Of a stretch of 64,000 nucleotides of DNA, positions 58,833 to 64,000 are shown piece by piece (the first letter of the stretch is position 1; each line of letters begins with the position of its first letter). The stretch comes from Pyronema omphalodes (taxonomy: Eukaryota; Ascomycota; Pezizomycetes; Pezizales; Pyronemataceae), in assembly GCA_024516155.1 (NCBI GenBank), contig JAJJXM010000053.1, positions 62,001-126,000 of the forward strand, read 5' to 3'. The notes under the pieces were generated by a model. The model was not told the origin of the DNA. It was given only the letters and a program-made list of their open reading frames with translations, and did not search any database. Both the position numbers and the translations under genes were made by a program.

Positions 58833-58965
58833 GCCGAGCATCGCACTGGTGAGGCCTCTCAGCATCATCCGATCAAGTCATATGAGCGGACTCGAACCGG
58901 GGTTCGCAGACACGCTTTCCTCGCCACTTCAAGTTATGCAAGCCACTACACCAGGCAGACTCGGC
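58833..58965 (-). ncRNA. tRNA-derived Pol III-type element, copy 2
   Basis: 133 nt, ends GCCGAG/CTCGGC complementary, A and B boxes intact, TTTTT then T8 downstream. The internal hairpin has one broken pair (CATATG for CAGATG). Confidence 0.6.
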
Positions 58966-60264
58966 AGTTATCTGTATGGACTGCAGGCTGTATATATGTT
59001 GCAAGGGTTGAAGTGGTCCTAGTGTGTCTGGAGCGGCTCTGATATGGGGCTTATTGTGGAACGGAAAGTGATAGGGAGTGTCGGTTTATGAGCCTTCTAA
59101 ACTTGGGATATGTGAATTGTAATGACGGATGACCTTATAGTTATAGGACGCGGTATAAGAAGGTGTGAGCGGCTGAGGCCGGCATCATCGATACATGTGT
59201 GATCACTCTAATGGCCGCATATAGGTTTTGGGTGTTAGAAGTTGGGGGTTAGGTTCTTGGTATGTAATGACCTGCGTTGCCATGTATCATGGTCGTCAGC
59301 ATTTTTGCTTTAATAAGCGCTAAGGCGCGGGGGGTGGGGAGAATCAAAAGACAAACTTTTATGTCAATTTAATCGTACGTTAAATCTGTTATTCAGAATA
59401 CATTATTGAATGTTAGCTTTCGTTTGTGAATTGCCCATGGAACGATTGCTGTAACCTAGGATTCTGCAAGCATATCCCTTTATATATAGCGTCTCGAAAG
59501 ATGACTTATAGTAGGTTAAAATAAGCTTTTTCCCATTTAAAGTTATTTTTCGCCGATAGTTAATTCCGGATTGGATCTCATCATGCGCAATGTGCCAAAT
59601 TTCTATATATCAAAATAACAAACCACCACTTTCCTCTCACAACTTTCAAATTTTCAATAAGTAATCTAATCCCTCTGTCTTCTCTACAATTCCTCATCCA
59701 TCATCTCCTTTCATTAGCCATGAAGCCCATACGTAATAGCGATGGCCAAAATGAGTGATTTTCAGACTTCTAACTTTATGTTGCGAGTCCGAAGTGATGT
59801 TTTTATTGAAATTGAGGTTGCGATTAAAATTAAGATCAAGAAAACCGGTCACGAAAGACGACTAACAAAACGGTAGGAATTGTAAGAAAAATAGTGATGG
59901 ATAATCATCATATATGACTCGGCATTGGCGGGTGTCGAAATCGGCGTCGCCGTCAGCCGGAGGAGTTGTCACATTTGTCAAAGAAATATTTTTGTTGAAC
60001 TTCGGCGTAGTTCAGCGTAGACCTGCTGTGAGCGGGTGAACTGAATTGATGCGGTATTTCTAACCGAAGAGTGATGAGCTTGACTTTTGAAACCGCGTTG
60101 AAGCCTTGCACGAAACGAGGCTCTTACCCACAGTATACCGTTCTCGGGTGTTCGATTACAACCCCAGAGACTTCAAACACATACGTTTCCTATGCTTAAA
60201 ACAGTGCGTTCATCAGAGGCAAATAAAAATATAATAAGCTTCACGCTTAATAAAAAAATCAAAA

Positions 60265-60397
60265 GCCGAGCATCGCGCTGGTAAGGCCTCCCAGCATCAT
60301 CCGATCAAGTCAGATGAGCGGACTCGAACCGGGGTTCGCAGACACGCTTTCCTCACCACTTCAAGTTGTATAAGCCACTACACCAGGCACACTCGGT
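60265..60397 (-). ncRNA. tRNA-derived Pol III-type element, copy 3
   Basis: 133 nt, ends ACCGAG/CTCGGC (five pairs), A and B boxes intact, TTTT then a T7 run downstream. Confidence 0.6.
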
Positions 60398-61529
60398 GTT
60401 ATCTGTAAGGACAGCAGGCTGTATTTATGTTGCAAGGGTTGAAATCGCCCTGCGCTTTGTGCGGCTCAGATGGGGCTTATTATGGGACAGAAAATGATAG
60501 TGGGTGTGATTTTAAAAGGTTTGTAGACTTACGGTATATGCATTATTCTGAGAGATGACTTGGGTGTAGATAGGACGAGGCAGAAAAAGTGGGCTTTTGT
60601 GAGCGGCTAATTTGGATATTCATGCGGCATCACTCGAATAGCCGCATGCTCCGCCGCGCAACATGCACCTTCCCAACCTTGTAATATCATTGTAACTTAT
60701 CTTCTACATTCAGTAAAACTTTATTTTCAAAAATTACTGCATCTCCGTTGAATTTTCCTCAGTCCACCTTAAACTCATCCACCAATGTCTCAGCTGCCCC
60801 CCATTTCTGCCGTTCCAACCCCATTTCCTCCATCCTCCACGTTCCACACCTGCCCTAGCTAAGTCTCAAACTTCGGAAAGAGACGGTACAGACAGCATCA
60901 ATGCAAACAGAAGAAAACTCTTGGAACAAACCCTAGGGTATCCGGTGCTGTGACTAGTTTTGATACCTATGATTCATACTGTAATATTCAAGGCGCAAAG
61001 GTCTGGTACAGCAGTCCGGTATTTAGAGTGCATTCTTATTCGACCAGCAAATTGGACAAAACACTTACGGTAAGAAAAATAGCTATTTGTTATACTTTAT
61101 AATTCCTGTTATACTGTGTAATTCTAGTTATCCAGGTGATTATGGCTTTCATTGACTGGGAGGTAAAAAGGTATATAATCGAAAATCGAAGATTGAGGTG
61201 TTTGGGTAACATGCGGGTCGTAATCTGAATTAACTAATCACCAGGAGATGGAGAGGAGATATATATTTTAAACTATGGCATGGACCTGGTGCGAGCATAT
61301 AGACAGATTTCATATTATTGGCGTTGCTGCGGCAGAGTGATAGTGGAGTCATGATACTGTGTTGCTGTTATGCTGATAATGAGCCTTCACCCCGAGTACG
61401 CCGGTCTCGAGTGTTCGATTAGAACCCCAGAGACTTAAAACACATATCCTTTTTCCGCTTAAAATATTGCGTGTATCAGAGAAAACTAAAAATATAAGAA
61501 GCTTCTCACTTAATAAAAAAAAGTTAACA

Positions 61530-61662
61530 TCCGAGCATCGCGCTGGTTAGGCCTCTCAGCATCATCTGATCGAGTCAGATGAGCGGACTCGAACCGGGGT
61601 TCGCAGACACGCTTTCCTCACCACTTCAAGTTGTACAAGCCACTACACCAGGCACACTCGGT
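61530..61662 (-). ncRNA. tRNA-derived Pol III-type element, copy 4
   Basis: 133 nt, ends ACCGAG/CTCGGA (five pairs), A and B boxes and the internal hairpin intact. The T-run starts about 10 bases further down. Confidence 0.6.
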
Positions 61663-62882
61663 GTTATCTGTAAGGACAGCAGGCTGTATTTATCTTGCAA
61701 GGGTTGAAATCGCCCTGCGCTAAGTGCGGCTGTTCTCTGGAACTGAAAATGATAGGGGACGTGATTTTGGAAGTTTTGTGGACTTCTGGTCTATGTATTA
61801 TGATGACGGATGGCTCAAGTTTGGATAAGACGCGGCATAAGAAGGTGTGAGCGGTTGAGGCCGGCATCTTCGGTACATATGTGATCACTCGAACAGCCGC
61901 ATATAGTATCTGGGTGTTAAAAGTTGGGGATAGGTTCTTGGTATGTAATGACCTGCGTTGCCATGTATCATAGTCGTCGGCATTCTTACTTTGATAAGGT
62001 CGCTAAGGCGCGGGAGGTGGGGGGAATTAAATTACAGACTGTTATGTCAATTTAACTTCACGTTAACTCACTTTAGAATAAGTTACTGGTTGTGACCTAA
62101 AATTCTCCAAGCATATCCCTTTACATATTACGTCTCGAAAGATGACTTATAGTAGTTTAACATAAGCTTTTTCCTCTCTGAACTTATTTTTCGCCGATCG
62201 TTGACTCCGGATTGGATCTCATGATGCGCAATGTGCCAAATCTCCATATATCAAAATAACAAACCACCACTTTCCTCCCACAACTTTCAAATGCTTAATC
62301 AGTGATCTAATGCCACTGTCTTCACATCTATAATCTTCTTTCATTAGTCATCAAGCCCATACGTGATACCGATCGCCAAAATGAGTGATTTTCAGACTTT
62401 CAACTTTATGTCGGGAGTCCGAAGTGATATTTGTATTGAAACTGAGATTTCAATTAAGGTTGAGATCCAGAAAACCGAGCGCGAAACACGACTAACAAAA
62501 CGGTAGGAATTGTAAGAGAAATAGTGATGCGTAATCACAATATATGACTCGGCATTGGCGGGTGTCGAAATCGGCGTCGGCGCCAGCCGGGGGAGTTGTC
62601 AGATTCGTCAAGGAAATATGGCTGTCAAACTTTGGTTTAGACCTCTTGTGAGCAGAGGGAATGATTTGATGCGGTATTGCTGACCGAAGAGTGATGAGTG
62701 GCTTTTGAAATCATGTTGAAGCCTTGCTTGAAACGAGCCTCTTACCCCAGTATACCGTTCTCGGGTGTTCGATTACAACTCCAGAGACTTCAAACACATA
62801 TGTTTCCTTCGCTTCAAATATTGCGTTGATCAGAGGCAAATAAAAATATAATAAGCTTCTCACTGAACAAAAAGATCAAAAA

Positions 62883-63014
62883 ACCGAGCATCACCTAGTG
62901 AGGCCTCTCAGCATCATCCGATCAAGTCAGATGAGCGGACTCGAACCGGGGTTCGCAGACACGCTTTCCTCACCACTTCACGTTATGCAAGCCACTACAC
63001 CACGCCCACTCGGC
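62883..63014 (-). ncRNA. tRNA-derived Pol III-type element, copy 5
   Basis: 132 nt, ends GCCGAG/CTCGGT, B box intact, A box altered (GTGGTGTAGTGG context preserved but CGTGG before it). T6 directly downstream. One base shorter near the 3' end. Confidence 0.55.
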
Positions 63015-63606
63015 AGTTATCGGTATGGACAGCAGGCGGTATTTATGTTGCAAGGGTCGAAGTGGTCCTGTGTCTAGAGCGGCTCTGTTGGGGCTTATAT
63101 TGCACGAAGAATGTCAGAGTGCGTCCGTAGATGCGTCTCGTGAACTTAGAATATATGTATTGTAATGTGGGATCACTTCAGAGGGGATAGAACTCGGCAT
63201 AAGAAGATGGGGGAGGTTGAAAGCAGCTTTGGTACATGCACAATCACTCGAATTGCCGCATGTCCCGCCGCGCTGCAACGCCCCGCCAACTCTGCAATAT
63301 CACTCCAAATCGGAGGAGTTGCCAGAGTTATCAAGGATATATGGTTGAAAAACATTGGTGTAGACCTGCTGTGAGCAGATAGACTAATGTTATGAAGCGG
63401 CGTTGCTAGAAGAGGAGTGGTAATTGACGTTGGGTACATTGTTGATGCCATACTGATGATGAGCCTTCACCCTGAGTATGCCGGTATCGAGTGTTCGATT
63501 ACAACCCCAGAGACTCCAAACACATATCTTGCCTTCGCCTTGCAAATAATATTAATGTGAGAAAATAAAATATAATAAGCTTCTCACTTAATAAAAAAAG
63601 TGAACA

Positions 63607-63739
63607 TCCGAGCGTCGCGCTGGTTAGGCCTCTCAGCATCATCTGATCAAGTCAGATGAGCGGACTCGAACCGGGGTTCGCAGACACGCTTTCCTCACCA
63701 CTTCAAGTTGTATAAGCCACTACACCAGGCAGACCCGGA
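63607..63739 (-). ncRNA. tRNA-derived Pol III-type element, copy 6
   Basis: 133 nt, ends TCCGGG/CTCGGA; pairing is kept with one G-U wobble in place of an A-U pair. A and B boxes intact, T-run about 12 bases downstream. Confidence 0.58.
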
Positions 63740-64000
63740 GTTGTATGTATGGACAGCAGGCAGTATTTATTTTGCAAGGGTCGAAATCGCCCTGCGCTTA
63801 GTGCGGCTCAGATGGGGATCATTATGGGACGGAAAGTGATAGGGGGCGTGATTTTGGAAGTTTTGTAGACTTGCAGTATATAGATTATGATAAGAGATGG
63901 CTCAATTTTGGATAGGCCACGGCAGAAAGGGGTGGGCTTTTGTGAGCGGCTTTGGCTATATATATATACACCCGGAATCACTCGAATAGCCGCATGCTCC

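Larger units (their letters stand above)
58639..64000. repeat. Right part of the diverged repeat array
   Basis: Two unit types alternate. One (58680-60100, 61380-62740) carries ACCTGCGTTGCCATGTATCA, GCTAAGGCGCGGG, GTCTCGAAAGATGACTTATA and ACTCGGCATTGGCGGGTGTC. The other (60100-61380) carries CATTTCCTCCATCCTCCA and CCCTAGGGT. Later, shorter copies start at 62750 and 63470 and run past the window end. The A/B-box element recurs at each unit start. Like parts are 2615-2695 bases apart, so the higher-order period is about 2.65 kb. No protein gene is seen. Confidence 0.75.

Overview
The window looks like nuclear DNA of a filamentous ascomycete (Pezizomycotina, possibly Leotiomycetes; the class is a guess). 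The genes have short introns with GT..CTAAC..AG signals, the proteins are typical fungal ones (VPS16, PTM1/GOST membrane protein, DUF1308 protein, GPI-type fasciclin protein, SERAC1-like hydrolase), and the transposons are chromodomain Ty3/Gypsy and Ty1/Copia elements.

Layout. 1-24.8 kb is an ordinary gene region with long, simple-sequence-rich spacers. It holds a Ser/Thr kinase (3.7-5.6 kb, +), a PTM1-like seven-TM protein (9.9-11.8, +, 2 exons), a DUF1308 protein (12.6-14.2, -, 3 exons) divergent from VPS16 (14.8-17.5, +, 5 exons), a SERAC1-like alpha/beta hydrolase (18.0-19.6, -, 5 exons) and a two-domain fasciclin protein (22.1-23.3, +, 3 exons). I rebuilt the exon structures by reading frames across splice signals.

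From 24.8 kb to the end the DNA is a diverged repeat array. It contains six copies of a 132-133 nt element with tRNA-type A and B boxes, a terminal stem and usually a T-run. The array has been split by three insertions that all landed within a few hundred bases of one array unit: a TTA-flanked PIF/Harbinger-type MITE (28.10-28.90 kb), a 24 kb nest of Gypsy elements (28.96-53.09 kb) and a Copia element (53.20-58.64 kb). The nest is three deep. Element G1 (+, TSD ACAGG) holds a solo LTR (TSD TCAGA) in gag and element G2 (-, TSD GAAAC) in pol. G2 holds element G3 (-, TSD TTGAT) in its integrase. Apart from the G3 insertion, G2 reads open. G3 has one stop in gag and an intact pol. G1 has a stop and a frameshift. 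The Copia element has two in-frame stops and what looks like a 392-nt spliceosomal intron in pol.

Most notable: the repeated Pol III-type 133-nt element, the intron-like segment in the Copia pol gene, a shared G GGA AAA -1 frameshift site placed one codon before the gag stop in two Gypsy elements, telomere-like TTAGGG motifs in the G1 LTR, and an LTR divergence order opposite to the nesting order.
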